In this document: piece by piece, positions 1 to 9,657 of the stretch
How the letters are laid out: each line of letters starts with the position of its first letter
How positions within the stretch are numbered: position 1 is the stretch's first letter
NCBI GenBank assembly: GCA_027531565.1
Contig: JAPZSB010000010.1
Location: forward strand, 62,001 to 126,000
Reading direction: 5' to 3'
DNA length: 64,000 nt
Source: Beijerinckiaceae bacterium
GTDB lineage: Bacteria > Pseudomonadota > Alphaproteobacteria > Rhizobiales > Beijerinckiaceae
Program-made: the position numbers and the translations under genes
Notes under the pieces: generated by a model
Databases searched by the model: none
The model's input: the letters and a program-made list of their open reading frames with translations, nothing else
Told to the model about the DNA's origin: nothing

Positions 1-85
1 CGGAAGATGACCAAAGCTTAAGTTGATTTGTCAGGCCTTGCGGCGCTCATTGTTTCCACGGGTTGGCGAGGATGGAGATGATGTG

Positions 86-667
86 ATGAGCGAAAAGAAG
101 CCTCTCTTTGGCAGTGCCGCCTCGAAATGGATGATCGCCGGCGTGGCCGTGCTGACCATCGGCGTCGGTGTCAGCATTGCCGACTGGGCGCGCGACGGCA
201 GCGGCCATGGCCCGCGCTGGGGCCAGCAGCGGCAGGGCGGCCCGGGCCCCGGCATGGCCCGGCTCTGCGAGCGGGATCCGCTGAAATTCGAGGGGGTGGC
301 CCGCGCCTTCCTGAAGGCCGATCTCGACCTGACGCCGGCACAGAATGCGGAGCTGGACAAGCTTGCGACCGGCCTCGTGCCCGCGCTCAAGGAACTGCGC
401 GACGAGATGTGCAACAATTTCGCGGTCCGGGGGGCGTCGACGGCGCCGGAGCGGCTCGAGAAATTCGCCTCCGTGCTCCGCAAGGCTGCGGATACGGCTG
501 AAAAGTCGGTCCAGCCGGCCAAGTCCTTCTATGCAACGCTGGATGACAAGCAGAAATCCCGCGTCGAGGAACTGGCCAACCGTCGGCCGCCGCATATGCG
601 CGGTGGCCCGGGACGAGGTGGGCCCGGCTTCGATGGTCCGCCGCAGGGGCCGGGCTGGTTCCGCTGA
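86..667 (+). CDS. Spy/CpxP-like LTxxQ-motif exported protein
   Basis: A 193-residue protein. A hydrophobic segment at about residues 13-29 follows a short charged N-terminus, so it is either a signal peptide or a membrane anchor. The mature part is helical and holds an LTPAQ motif and, later, LDDKQKSRVEEL, the pattern of the LTXXQ (Spy/CpxP-like) family of small periplasmic proteins that bind unfolded proteins or sense envelope stress. The C-terminus is a Gly/Pro/Arg-rich tail. The ATG at 86 is preferred to one at 23 because GGAG lies 10 nt upstream and the hydrophobic segment then sits near the N-terminus. It converges with the chemotaxis gene on the other strand across a shared palindromic terminator. 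The family call is moderately sure; the function is inferred from family only. Confidence 0.7.
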   Translation: MSEKKPLFGSAASKWMIAGVAVLTIGVGVSIADWARDGSGHGPRWGQQRQGGPGPGMARLCERDPLKFEGVARAFLKADLDLTPAQNAELDKLATGLVPALKELRDEMCNNFAVRGASTAPERLEKFASVLRKAADTAEKSVQPAKSFYATLDDKQKSRVEELANRRPPHMRGGPGRGGPGFDGPPQGPGWFR

Positions 668-690
668 ACCTGAATTCCGTGAAAACGAAA

Positions 691-708
691 GGGGCGCCCG
701 GGCGCCCC
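691..708. terminator. Bidirectional terminator between convergent genes
   Basis: GGGGCGCCCGGGCGCCCC is a perfect 18-nt palindrome between the stop of the LTxxQ gene and the stop of the chemotaxis gene. It is flanked by AAA on the left and TTCT on the right, so it could serve both converging transcripts. Confidence 0.65.
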
Positions 709-732
709 TTCTGCGTTCCGGCCGGGCGCGCG

Positions 733-2436
733 TCAGGCAGCCCGGACGTCGCGGAGGAACCGGTCGACCTGCTCGCGCAGGACGTCGCTCTGGCTCTTCA
801 GCGCGTTGGAGGCCTCGAGCACGATATCGGCAGAGGAGCCGGTCCTGCGGGCTGCATCATGGACGACCGAGATGCTCTCGGCGGCATGCTCGGAGCCCTG
901 CGCGACCTGCTGGACATTCTCGGCAATGCCGAGCGTCGCCTGGCTCTGCTCCGTCACCGCGACGGCGATCGAGGAGGCCACCTGGTTGATCTCCTCGATC
1001 ATCGAGGTGATTTCCTGCATTGCGTCGATCGATTCGGTGGCGGCTTCCTGGATCGCCATCGCCTGTTCCGAGATGACCTCGGTGGCGCGCGTGGTCTGGG
1101 CGGCCAGGGTCTTTACCTCTGCCGCCACCACGGCGAAGCCGCGGCCGGCCTCGCCGGCCCGTGCCGCCTCGATCGTGGCGTTCAGGGCCAGTAGGTTGGT
1201 CTGTCCGGCAATCGTCTTGATGAGATGCACGACCTCGACGATCGACCGACCGGCCTCACTGAGCTTGCTGACGGTCTCGTCGGTCGCGCGGGCCTTGTGG
1301 GCGGCCCGGGACGCGAAGGCAGAGGACTGCTCGGCCTGGCGGCCGATTTCCGCGATGGACGAAGCCAGTTCGTCGCCGACGCCGGTCAGTGCCTTGGCGC
1401 TTTCGGCGGCCTCGTGGGTGGCGGCCGCGACCACGCCGGCCTGCTCCGAGGTGGTGCGCGCCACGCCGATCATCTCGTCGGAGGCTTGCCGCAGCTGGTC
1501 CGAGGAAACCTGCACATGGCCAAGGGCCTCGTTCGCGCTGGCCTCGAAGGTGCGGATCAGATCATCCACGCGTTGCGCCCGCTCGAGGCGGAGCGTTTCG
1601 GCCGCCCTGGCTTCCGCGATCAGACGCCGCCGCTCGATCTCGCCGTCGCGCAGTGTTTCGAGAGCCCGGACGATCTCGCCGACCTCGTCGCTGCGGCGGC
1701 TGCCGGCCAGCTCCATCCGGTCGAGGCCGTGGATGGCGGCATCCGACGGATCCCGCGTGACAACCGCCAGCGACGTCATGGCCCGGATCGCCTGCCGCAG
1801 CGGCTGCGTGATCCCGCGCACGACATAGATGCCGCCGGTGGCCGCGAGCACCAGGGCGAGCAGTGACAGGATCGCGAGCACGCGCTCGGTCGTCTCGCCG
1901 GAGCCCTGCGCCGCATTCCGCGTGGCTTCCGCACGGACAAGCTGGAAATCGATCAGCTTTCCAACCGCTTCGGTTGCCGGGTCGATCGCCGGATACATGT
2001 CCTTTTCGATGAACGCCACGAGTTGCCACATATCCCGTGCAGCCGTCAGTGCAATCAGCGTCTCGGTGGCCTTCCGCGAAATCTGGAGAAGGCGGGCTGC
2101 CTCGTCAGCCTTCGCGGCTTCGGCCGGATCGGTAACCTGCGAACGATAAACCGGCCAGAGCCGGGTGATCTCCGCCAGAGCTTCCTTCATCGCGGTGCCG
2201 GAAGCCTCGAAGGTGATGGTACCAGCCCGCACCTTGTGGGCAGCATCGACAACGTCGACGGCATAGCGATCGGAAATGACCTTCAGATCACGGAGCGGGA
2301 CGATATTGCCCGTATAGAGCGTCGAGAGGGCGGTGGATTGCGTCCGGGTCGTCACCCAGGCGGAGGTGGCCAGCGCGGCAATGCACAGGAAGAGGCATGC
2401 CAGCAGGGTGACCAGTCGGCTGGAGATCGTTTTCAT
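733..2436 (-). CDS. Methyl-accepting chemotaxis protein
   Basis: A 567-residue transducer. TM1 is about residues 7-28, followed by a periplasmic helical region (about 30-185) of the four-helix-bundle type, TM2 at about 186-206 ending in the typical VVRGITQPL, then a HAMP domain and a cytoplasmic signalling helix. The hairpin tip is recognisable as IKTIAGQTNLLALNATIEAA followed by RAGEAGRGFAVVAAEV, the conserved MCP signature that contacts CheA/CheW. No CheR-binding pentapeptide is visible at the C-terminus, which ends FLRDVRAA. No che genes are nearby, so it is an orphan receptor. The ligand cannot be read from the sequence. Its upstream region contains the nested inverted repeat at 2566-2655. 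Confidence 0.93.
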   Translation of the reverse strand: MKTISSRLVTLLACLFLCIAALATSAWVTTRTQSTALSTLYTGNIVPLRDLKVISDRYAVDVVDAAHKVRAGTITFEASGTAMKEALAEITRLWPVYRSQVTDPAEAAKADEAARLLQISRKATETLIALTAARDMWQLVAFIEKDMYPAIDPATEAVGKLIDFQLVRAEATRNAAQGSGETTERVLAILSLLALVLAATGGIYVVRGITQPLRQAIRAMTSLAVVTRDPSDAAIHGLDRMELAGSRRSDEVGEIVRALETLRDGEIERRRLIAEARAAETLRLERAQRVDDLIRTFEASANEALGHVQVSSDQLRQASDEMIGVARTTSEQAGVVAAATHEAAESAKALTGVGDELASSIAEIGRQAEQSSAFASRAAHKARATDETVSKLSEAGRSIVEVVHLIKTIAGQTNLLALNATIEAARAGEAGRGFAVVAAEVKTLAAQTTRATEVISEQAMAIQEAATESIDAMQEITSMIEEINQVASSIAVAVTEQSQATLGIAENVQQVAQGSEHAAESISVVHDAARRTGSSADIVLEASNALKSQSDVLREQVDRFLRDVRAA

Positions 2437-2743
2437 GGCAGGTATCCTAGTCGGTGGCCGACTTCAGTTGCTTCAATTCTTTGGCAAATTTTCTAAAAGC
2501 TTCTTAAATCAATGGTTGGAAAACCGGCCTTTTGTTTGCCAGCAAAGCCTGCAACTGGAACGACTGAGGAATTTAGTCCTCTACTTTTGCGCGCATTTCC
2601 GTATACAGCATAACAAACCACTGTATACAGTTGCGCAAATAGGAGGCAATTCCTCTTGCGCGGTGTCGTGCAACTTTCGTCGGAATCCCGAATTTTTTTG
2701 CGGATTTGCCGGATTCAAGCGCTTTCAGGCGGCATCCGCGCCA
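2437..2743. other. AT-richer intergenic region upstream of the chemotaxis gene
   Basis: This 307-bp stretch lies between the start of the chemotaxis receptor and the stop of parE, both on the minus strand. It is visibly richer in A and T than its surroundings. I see no gene in it. It holds the imperfect inverted repeat listed separately and should contain the receptor's promoter; no convincing -35/-10 pair was identified. Confidence 0.5.
2566..2655. repeat. Nested imperfect inverted repeat with palindromic core
   Basis: The outer arms are GAGGAATT (2566-2573) and AATTCCTC (2648-2655). The middle arms are TTTGCGC (2586-2592) and GCGCAAA (2633-2639). The inner arms are GTATACAG (2601-2608) and CTGTATAC (2621-2628), around a 12-nt centre. 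CTGTATACAG at 2621-2630 is itself a perfect 10-nt palindrome, and a one-mismatch copy lies at 2599-2608, 22 bp away start to start, about two helical turns. This could be a pair of operators for a dimeric regulator or a small palindromic element. Confidence 0.6.
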
Positions 2744-4876
2744 TCAGACGTCAATCAGTTCGTCCGCGAAGGCCGCCCGTTCCTGGATGAAGGCGAATCG
2801 CGCCTCGGGCTTGTTGCCCATCAGGCGCTCGACCGAATCCTCGGTGCCGGCCTTGTCCTCGGCGAGGATCTGCACCCGCAGCAGCAGCCGGCGGGCCGGG
2901 TCCATCGTGGTTTCCTTGAGCTGGGCCGGCATCATCTCGCCGAGGCCCTTGAAGCGGCCGATCTCCGGCTTCTTGCCCTTGAAGGCCGTGGCGAGCAGCC
3001 GTTCCTTCTCTGCATCGTCGCGCGCATAGACGGTCTTGCCGCCATGCGTGATCCGGTAGAGCGGCGGCACGGCGAGGAAGAGATGACCGTTCTCGATCAG
3101 CCTCGGCATCTGCCGGTAGAAGAAGGTGATGAGCAGCGAGGCGATATGGGCGCCGTCGACATCGGCGTCGGTCATGATGATGACCTTGCCGTAGCGCAGT
3201 TCGTCTTGCCGGTACTGGCTGCCGGTGCCGCAGCCGAGCGCGAGGACGAGATCGGCGATCTGCTGGTTCTGGGCCAGCTTGTCGCGGCCGGCATTGGCCA
3301 CGTTGAGGATCTTGCCGCGCAAGGGCAGGATGGCCTGCGTGGCGCGGTCACGCCCCTGCTTGGCGGAGCCGCCCGCCGAATCCCCCTCGACGATGAAAAG
3401 CTCGGTATCCGCCTGGTTGGAGGAGGAGCAATCCGCCAGCTTGCCGGGCAGGCGCAGCTTGCGCACGGCGGTCTTGCGCTGGACATCCTTCTCGGCGCGG
3501 CGGCGGAGCCTGTCCTCCGCCCGCTCGACGACGAAATCGAGCAGCTTGAGCGCCTTGCCGGGATTGCCGGCCAGCCAGTGATCGAAAGCATCCCGCAGCG
3601 CCGCATCGACGATGCGGCTCGCCTCGGTCGTGGCCAGCTTGTCCTTGGTCTGGCCGACGAATTCCGGCTCGCGGATGAAGACCGAGAGCATCACGGCCGC
3701 GCCGGTCATGATGTCGTCAGTGGTCAGAACCGCCGCGCGCTTCGACTGGCCGATCCGCTCGGCATGGTCCTTCAGGCCGCGCAGCAGCGCGACACGCAGG
3801 CCGGCCTCATGCGTGCCGCCCTCGGGCGTCGGGATCGTGTTGCAGTAGGAGGAGACCTGTCCGTCATCATGCTGGTACCAGGCGATCGCCCATTCGCAGG
3901 CGCCATGGCCCTGCTTGTCGAGCTTGCCGGAGAACATCTCGTCGATGACCAGCGGCTTGCCCTCGATCTCGCGGGCGAGATAATCCGCCAGGCCGCCGGG
4001 AAAGCGCAGGACGGCCCGCTCCGGCGTATCGCCGCCGGCCGGCAGAAGGCCGGGCGCGCAGGTCCAGCGGATCTCGACACCGCCGAAGAGATAGGCCTTC
4101 GAGCGCGCCATGCGGAACAGGCGCGCCGGCGAGAAGGTCGCCCCGGCCTTGAAGATTTCCGGGTCCGGCCGGAACCGCACCTTGGTGCCCCGGCGGTTGC
4201 GGATGGCGCCGAGATGTTCGAGTGGCCCCAGAGGCACGCCGCGCGAGAAGCGCATCCGGTAAAGCTGCTGGTCCCTCGCGACCTCGACCTCGACATGCTC
4301 GGACAGCGCGTTGACCACCGACACGCCCACGCCATGCAGGCCGCCGGAGGTCTCGTAAACCTTGGAATCGAACTTGCCGCCCGCATGGAGCGTGCACATC
4401 ACGATTTCCAGCGAGGACTTGCCGGGGAATTTGGGGTGCGGATCGACGGGAATGCCGCGGCCGTTATCCGTCACCGACAGGAAGCCCTCGGCATCCAGCT
4501 CGATATCGATGAAGGTGGCATGGCCGGCCACGGCTTCGTCCATCGAGTTGTCCAGCACCTCGGCGAAGAGATGATGCAGGGCCTTCTCGTCGGTTCCGCC
4601 GATATACATGCCGGGGCGGCGGCGGACGGGTTCCAGCCCTTCCAGCACCTCGATGGCCGAGCCGTCATATCCGCCGGGCGCAGCCGGAGCCGGGGATGCC
4701 GGAACCTTGCCTTCGCTGCTGGCGAGAACCGGTTTCGGGGCCGGAGCCGCCGGAGGCGCTGCCGGGGCAGGGGCGGGCGACGGCGCAGGCGTGGTGCGGC
4801 TCTCGCGCACGAGATCCTTCGCGGCCTTTTCGAGCTGACCGAAGAGATCATGGGCGGGAGATGGCTTTGACGCCAT
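2744..4876 (-). CDS. parE: DNA topoisomerase IV subunit B
   Basis: A 710-residue type IIA topoisomerase ATPase subunit, which with ParC decatenates daughter chromosomes. The GHKL ATPase domain shows the Bergerat motifs FAEVLDNSMDEAVAGHA (general base Glu106), DNGRGIP (137-143) and GGLHGVGVSVVNALS (178 on). The TOPRIM domain has FIVEGDSAGGSAKQGRDR near residue 495 and MTDADVDGAHI near 565, the Mg-binding acidic residues. The family call is ParE rather than GyrB because it is shorter and lacks the GyrB insertion. Residues about 28-68 form an Ala/Pro-rich linker ahead of the ATPase, unusual in length. The open frame runs upstream into the phosphatase gene, but the ATG at 4876 gives MASKPS with GAGG upstream, and nothing family-like precedes it. 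Confidence 0.93.
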   Translation of the reverse strand: MASKPSPAHDLFGQLEKAAKDLVRESRTTPAPSPAPAPAAPPAAPAPKPVLASSEGKVPASPAPAAPGGYDGSAIEVLEGLEPVRRRPGMYIGGTDEKALHHLFAEVLDNSMDEAVAGHATFIDIELDAEGFLSVTDNGRGIPVDPHPKFPGKSSLEIVMCTLHAGGKFDSKVYETSGGLHGVGVSVVNALSEHVEVEVARDQQLYRMRFSRGVPLGPLEHLGAIRNRRGTKVRFRPDPEIFKAGATFSPARLFRMARSKAYLFGGVEIRWTCAPGLLPAGGDTPERAVLRFPGGLADYLAREIEGKPLVIDEMFSGKLDKQGHGACEWAIAWYQHDDGQVSSYCNTIPTPEGGTHEAGLRVALLRGLKDHAERIGQSKRAAVLTTDDIMTGAAVMLSVFIREPEFVGQTKDKLATTEASRIVDAALRDAFDHWLAGNPGKALKLLDFVVERAEDRLRRRAEKDVQRKTAVRKLRLPGKLADCSSSNQADTELFIVEGDSAGGSAKQGRDRATQAILPLRGKILNVANAGRDKLAQNQQIADLVLALGCGTGSQYRQDELRYGKVIIMTDADVDGAHIASLLITFFYRQMPRLIENGHLFLAVPPLYRITHGGKTVYARDDAEKERLLATAFKGKKPEIGRFKGLGEMMPAQLKETTMDPARRLLLRVQILAEDKAGTEDSVERLMGNKPEARFAFIQERAAFADELIDV

Positions 4877-4991
4877 GGAGCATTGCCTCGCGAGCGCTGA
4901 TTCGACAGCCCTCACTATGCCATAGAACGGGCGGTGAACAGCCCGGCATCGGGCTTCTCCCCAGCCTGTGGCAGCGCCATCACGCGAAGGC

Positions 4992-6974
4992 TCAGCTGCC
5001 GATCGTCCCACCCCCGCGACGCGTGATGGCGAGGACAGACGGGCGAGGGGGCATGCCATCCCTGAAATCGGGCCAGCGGGTCGAGGGGTTCTCGAAGGTC
5101 GCCGGCTCTTTCGCGTCGTCATCCGCCTCGCCCGGGTGCTGGACGGCCACGAAAAGCGTCTCGTCATCCGGTGTGAAATACGGCCCGCAGAGTTCGGCGC
5201 CGTTCGGGCAGCGGAAGAACAGCTTCGAGGTGCCGCGCGCCGCGCCCTCGGTTTCCATCGCCCAGACGCCGTCCGCGCGGCCGGTCGCGGCCGGGGAATT
5301 GCCGTCCGTGGCCACCCAGAGCCGGCCGGCATTGTCGATGGCACAATTGTCGGGCATGCCGAACCAGCCGTCCTTCGTCGTGTTGGGGTGGAACGTCGCA
5401 CCGACCGCCGCAACGGCGGGGTCTCCGCATTTCACGAGGATGTTCCAGGTGAACTTCAGCGCCGCATGGTCGCCATTCTCGGGGGTGATCTCGATGATGT
5501 GGCCGAACTTGTTGTCCGCGCGTGGATTGGCGGCATCGACCTGGTCCGCTTTCCGGCGGCTGTTGTTGGTCAGCATCAGGTAGACCTTGCCGGTCTTCGG
5601 ATTGACCTCGACATCCTCCGGGCGGTCCATCCTGGTGGCGCCCAGGGCATCGCCGGCCAGGCGGGCATGGACCAGCACGGTAGCCTGATCCGGGAAGCCG
5701 TTCTCCGCATTCAGCTTGCCCTGGCCATGGACGAGGGGCAGCCATTCTCCGGTTCTGTCGGCGTGGAACCGCGCCACATGGAGTGTGCCCCTGTCCAGCA
5801 GGTCGGCATTCGCCGAGCGGTTGGCTGTGTTGATGCGGCCTTCCGTCACGAATTTGTAGACATAGTCAAAGCGCTCGTCATCGCCCTGGTAGACCACGAA
5901 GCGGCCATCGCCGTTGACGATGTTGCCGGCCCCTTCGTGCTTGAAGCGGCCAAGCGCGGTGCGCTTCTTCGGCACGGAAGCCGGATCGAACGGATCGATC
6001 TCGACCACCCAGCCGAAGCGGTTCACCTCGTTCGGCTCCTTCGCATAGTCGAAGCGGTCGACATACTGGCCCCAGTTGAACCATTCGCCGGGCGCGCCAT
6101 AGCGCTTCAGCGCCTTGCCCTGCGGGCCGTCCTCGCCGGCTTTCCTCGACCAGAAATAGCCGTTGAAATTCTCCTCGCAGGTCAGCCAGGTGCCCCAGGG
6201 TGTCATGGCGCCGGCGCAATTGTTGAGCATGCCCAGCACCTTCGTGCCGGTCGGATCGGCGTTTGTCCGCATCAGCGGATGGCCAGCCGCCGGACCGGTG
6301 ATCGCCATCGGCGTCTCGGCCGTGATCCGGCGGGCATAGCGGGAATTCGGCACGATGCCCCATTTGCCGTTCTCGCGCCGGACCTCGAGCACCGAGCCGC
6401 CATGCGCCATCCTCTCGATCGCGGCGAGTTCTGCCGTCATGCCGGCGAAACGGGCCTTGCCATCCTGCCGGCCGAGTTTCGGGAACATCAGTTCCTCGTT
6501 CGTATACTCGTGGTTGACCACGAGCAGGCCATGGGCGGGCGAGCCATTGATCGGCGCGAAGCCGAGGAAGTCGTTGTTGTAGCCGAATTGCAGGGCCTGC
6601 GCGGCGGCGCTCTGGTTGGCCGGGTCGAAGGGCGGCGCGCCCGGCAGGACCGGGTCGCCCCAGCGGATCAGCACATCGGCATCGTAGCCTTCGGCGACAT
6701 AATGCTTCTCGTCCGAACCGGCGGCAACCTCCTTGAACGCGAAGCTCGGCGTGGGGTTCGGGGCCTGCGCACGGGCCTCTCCCGCGACCATCAGGGCCAC
6801 AGGCGAGATTGTGGCCGCGATGGCGACGCAACCCAGCAGGCCTTTCATCAGGTCGCGGCGATCATACCGGGCGGCGATGATGTCTCCGAGGGTCGGGTTG
6901 GCGCTGGCATTCGAACCGTGATCCTCGGCCGCCTCGAACTGGACGGAGAGGGGCGCGGGGGCAGGGGCGGTCAT
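4992..6974 (-). CDS. PhoX-family (DUF839) phosphatase, Tat-exported
   Basis: A 660-residue protein of the PhoX/DUF839 family, extracytoplasmic Ca/Fe-dependent alkaline phosphatases that release phosphate from organic esters. A twin-arginine motif, DRRDLMKGLLG at 38-48, is followed by a hydrophobic stretch and AGEARAQA, consistent with Tat export of a folded metalloprotein. Family-like segments include LVVNHEYTNEELMFP, TWLTCEENFNGYFW and FKHEGAGN, which carry the metal-ligand Glu and His residues of this beta-propeller. The length fits the family. The gene lies 115 bp downstream of the parE start, on the same strand but oriented separately. No Pho box was recognised upstream. The broad family is sure; the exact substrate is not. 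Confidence 0.85.
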   Translation of the reverse strand: MTAPAPAPLSVQFEAAEDHGSNASANPTLGDIIAARYDRRDLMKGLLGCVAIAATISPVALMVAGEARAQAPNPTPSFAFKEVAAGSDEKHYVAEGYDADVLIRWGDPVLPGAPPFDPANQSAAAQALQFGYNNDFLGFAPINGSPAHGLLVVNHEYTNEELMFPKLGRQDGKARFAGMTAELAAIERMAHGGSVLEVRRENGKWGIVPNSRYARRITAETPMAITGPAAGHPLMRTNADPTGTKVLGMLNNCAGAMTPWGTWLTCEENFNGYFWSRKAGEDGPQGKALKRYGAPGEWFNWGQYVDRFDYAKEPNEVNRFGWVVEIDPFDPASVPKKRTALGRFKHEGAGNIVNGDGRFVVYQGDDERFDYVYKFVTEGRINTANRSANADLLDRGTLHVARFHADRTGEWLPLVHGQGKLNAENGFPDQATVLVHARLAGDALGATRMDRPEDVEVNPKTGKVYLMLTNNSRRKADQVDAANPRADNKFGHIIEITPENGDHAALKFTWNILVKCGDPAVAAVGATFHPNTTKDGWFGMPDNCAIDNAGRLWVATDGNSPAATGRADGVWAMETEGAARGTSKLFFRCPNGAELCGPYFTPDDETLFVAVQHPGEADDDAKEPATFENPSTRWPDFRDGMPPRPSVLAITRRGGGTIGS

Positions 6975-7131
6975 GTCGTCGTCTCCTCGGGGCGTGCAGG
7001 GTCCAGCCCAGTCTCGGCTCTCCGCGTGAAGCCTGAATGACAGCCGGCGCGCGGCATTAAGTGCATGTTCACCATGTCAGTGCCACAACGGGAACATGAA
7101 TCGCGTCTGAAACCGCGTCGGAGTTCACGAA

Positions 7132-7356
7132 ATGGCCCATCCGCACCTGAAAACCCTCGAGAACCATGCTGCGGCGGCGGGCTCTGCCTTCGGTTTCGCG
7201 GAAAGCGATTTCGAGACGCGCTATATCCCGCCGGCCCGTCCGGGGCGCCTGGCGATGATGCTCCTGGCCGTGGCCGGTGCGGGCGCTGCCCTCGCCCATC
7301 ATTTCGGCTGGACCACGCTGATGGCCCGCCTCGGCGGCTGGGGCCAGGCAGCCTGA
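7132..7356 (+). CDS. Small single-span membrane protein
   Basis: A 74-residue protein, MAHPHLKTLENH..., with a soluble N-terminal half and one hydrophobic segment at about residues 40-60 (LAMMLLAVAGAGAALAHHF). GGAG lies about 8 nt before the ATG, and a good intrinsic terminator follows at 7398, both supporting a real gene. It stands alone on the plus strand between the divergent phosphatase gene and the convergent glnA. I do not recognise the family. Confidence 0.55.
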   Translation: MAHPHLKTLENHAAAAGSAFGFAESDFETRYIPPARPGRLAMMLLAVAGAGAALAHHFGWTTLMARLGGWGQAA

Positions 7357-7397
7357 CCAGCCCTGCCGCCGGCCCCTCCGGCCCGTCTCGACACGCG

Positions 7398-7425
7398 AAG
7401 GCCCTGCCGCTGGCGGGGCCTTTCT
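7398..7425 (+). terminator. Intrinsic terminator of the small membrane-protein gene
   Basis: AAGGCCC (7399-7405) pairs with GGGCCTT (7416-7422), with an inner GCC/GGC extension, followed by TTTCT. It lies about 40 nt after the stop at 7356. Confidence 0.7.
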
Positions 7426-7489
7426 GATTCCGCCCTTTGGCCGGAACCGGCGTGGGGAATGTCGTGGCGACAATCCCGGCCAAACGAAA

Positions 7490-7511
7490 AGAGGCGCCCG
7501 GAGGCGCCTCT
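7490..7511 (-). terminator. Intrinsic terminator of glnA
   Basis: AGAGGCGCC (7490-7498) and GGCGCCTCT (7503-7511) form a 9-bp stem with a 4-nt loop. Read on the minus strand the stem is followed by TTTTCGTTTG. It lies 26 nt past the glnA stop. Confidence 0.85.
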
Positions 7512-7536
7512 CTCATTCTGGTTGAAGAAATCTCGA

Positions 7537-8946
7537 TTAGTAGCTGTAGTACATCGAGAATTCGACCGGGTGCGGCGTCATTTCGAACTTCATGACATCC
7601 TGCATCTTCAGCTCGATATAGCTGTCGATGAAGTCGTCGGTGAAGACGCCGCCGGCCTTCAGGAAGGCGCGGTCCTTGTCGAGCGAGGCGAGGGCTTCGC
7701 GCAGGCTGCCGCAGACGGTCGGGATCTTCTTGAGCTCCTTCGGCGGCAGGTCGTAGAGGTCCTTGTCCATCGCGGCGCCCGGATCGATCTTGTTGGCAAT
7801 GCCATCGAGGCCGGCCATCAGCATCGCCGAGAAGGCGAGATACGGGTTGGCCATCGGGTCCGGGAAGCGGACTTCGACGCGCTTCGCCTTCGGCGAGTTC
7901 GTCCACGGAATACGGCAGGAGGCCGAGCGGTTGCGGGCCGAATAGGCCAGCAGGACCGGGGCTTCATAGCCCGGGACGAGGCGCTTGTAGGAGTTGGTCG
8001 ACGGGTTGGTGAAGGCGTTCAGCGCCTTGGCGTGCTTGATGATGCCGCCGATATAGTACAGGCAGGTCTGCGAGAGGCCGGCATACTTGTCGCCCGCCAT
8101 GACCGGCTTGCCACCCTTCCAGATCGACTGGTGAACGTGCATGCCCGAGCCGTTGTCGCCATAGATCGGCTTCGGCATGAAGGTCGCCGTCTTGCCGTAG
8201 GACTGCGCCACGTTGTGGATGGCGTACTTGTAGATCTGCATGTGGTCGGCCATCGTGACGAGGGTGCCGAACTTCATGCCGAGCTCATGCTGGGCCGAGG
8301 CCACTTCATGGTGGTGCTTTTCCACCACGACGCCCATCGAGGCCATGGCGGCAAGCATCTCGCCGCGCATGTCCTGCGCCGAATCCTGCGGCGGAACCGG
8401 GAAGTAGCCGCCCTTGGTGGCGATGCGGTGGCCGAGGTTGCCGCCTTCGTAATCGGCATCCGAGTTGATCGGCAGTTCCGAGCAATCCAGCTTGAAGCCG
8501 GTATTGTAGGGATCAGCCTTGAACTTCACGTCGTCGAAGATGAAGAACTCGGCTTCCGGGCCGAAATAGGCGGTGTCGCCGATGCCGGTCGAAGAGAGGT
8601 AGTTCTCGGCGCGCTTGGCAATGCCGCGCGGGCAGCGGGCATAGGGCTCGCCCGTGGCCGGCTCGAGAACGTCGCAGTTGATGACCAGGGTCGAGGCCGC
8701 GAAGAACGGATCCAGATGGGCGGAAACCGGATCCGGCTTCAGCAGCATGTCGGATTCGTTGATCGCCTTCCAGCCGGCGATCGACGAACCGTCGAACATG
8801 ATGCCTTCCTCGAGCGCATCTTCATCGACGATCGTGATGTCGAAGGTGACGTGCTGCCACTTGCCGCGCGGATCGGTGAAGCGGAAATCGACGTATTTGA
8901 CGTCATTTTCCTTGATGAACTTCAAAACATCCTTTGCCGTCTTCAT
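7537..8946 (-). CDS. glnA: Glutamine synthetase type I
   Basis: A 469-residue GSI enzyme that makes glutamine from glutamate, ammonia and ATP. It begins [20 protein letters not shown] and shows the signature FDGSSIAGW near residue 50, the ATP-binding region with [16 protein letters not shown], and NRSASCRIP. The adenylylation loop is visible as [11 protein letters not shown] near residue 395, its Tyr being the site modified by GlnE, so activity is expected to be under adenylylation control. It follows glnB on the same strand at 175 bp, the normal alphaproteobacterial glnB-glnA order, and ends in a strong terminator. Confidence 0.97.
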   Translation of the reverse strand: MKTAKDVLKFIKENDVKYVDFRFTDPRGKWQHVTFDITIVDEDALEEGIMFDGSSIAGWKAINESDMLLKPDPVSAHLDPFFAASTLVINCDVLEPATGEPYARCPRGIAKRAENYLSSTGIGDTAYFGPEAEFFIFDDVKFKADPYNTGFKLDCSELPINSDADYEGGNLGHRIATKGGYFPVPPQDSAQDMRGEMLAAMASMGVVVEKHHHEVASAQHELGMKFGTLVTMADHMQIYKYAIHNVAQSYGKTATFMPKPIYGDNGSGMHVHQSIWKGGKPVMAGDKYAGLSQTCLYYIGGIIKHAKALNAFTNPSTNSYKRLVPGYEAPVLLAYSARNRSASCRIPWTNSPKAKRVEVRFPDPMANPYLAFSAMLMAGLDGIANKIDPGAAMDKDLYDLPPKELKKIPTVCGSLREALASLDKDRAFLKAGGVFTDDFIDSYIELKMQDVMKFEMTPHPVEFSMYYSY

Positions 8947-9121
8947 AACGCGTCGTGTCCTTTATCCGTTCGACTTCATGTGTGAGTTGCAACAACTCGG
9001 GTGATCGTCCCTGTCGGGCGCGTTGGTGTGGCCCCTTGTGAGATCAGGACCTGCCGCCAGAGCCGGACGGCAGACCCCCGCATTCGCCCCGAACCGGTTC
9101 GGTCCCCGGGCTGCCGGCGCG

Positions 9122-9490
<369 letters not shown>

Positions 9491-9622
9491 TCACAGAATG
9501 CGCTGACACATCACGAAAGCCCGAAAGCCGTCAATAGCCGGAAGGTCAAATGCGGGCCGGGATGCATGACAAAGTCACTGGCCGCACAGGGCCCGGGCAC
9601 AGCGCGCAAGAATCATGCATAA

Positions 9623-9639
9623 TGCCTAAAAAATAGGCA
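9623..9639 (-). terminator. Weak hairpin after the multicopper-oxidase-fold gene
   Basis: TGCCTA and TAGGCA form a 6-bp stem around five A residues, 18 nt beyond the stop of the minus-strand gene ending at 9658. There is no real U tract, so it may be a weak terminator or an operator upstream of glnB. Confidence 0.35.
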
Positions 9640-9657
9640 GCATGTTTTGTGTGGCTG

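Noticed and set aside
2333-4870. An 845-codon plus-strand frame opposite parE
   Set aside because: Antisense to parE; its translation has no family features and it starts inside the chemotaxis gene.
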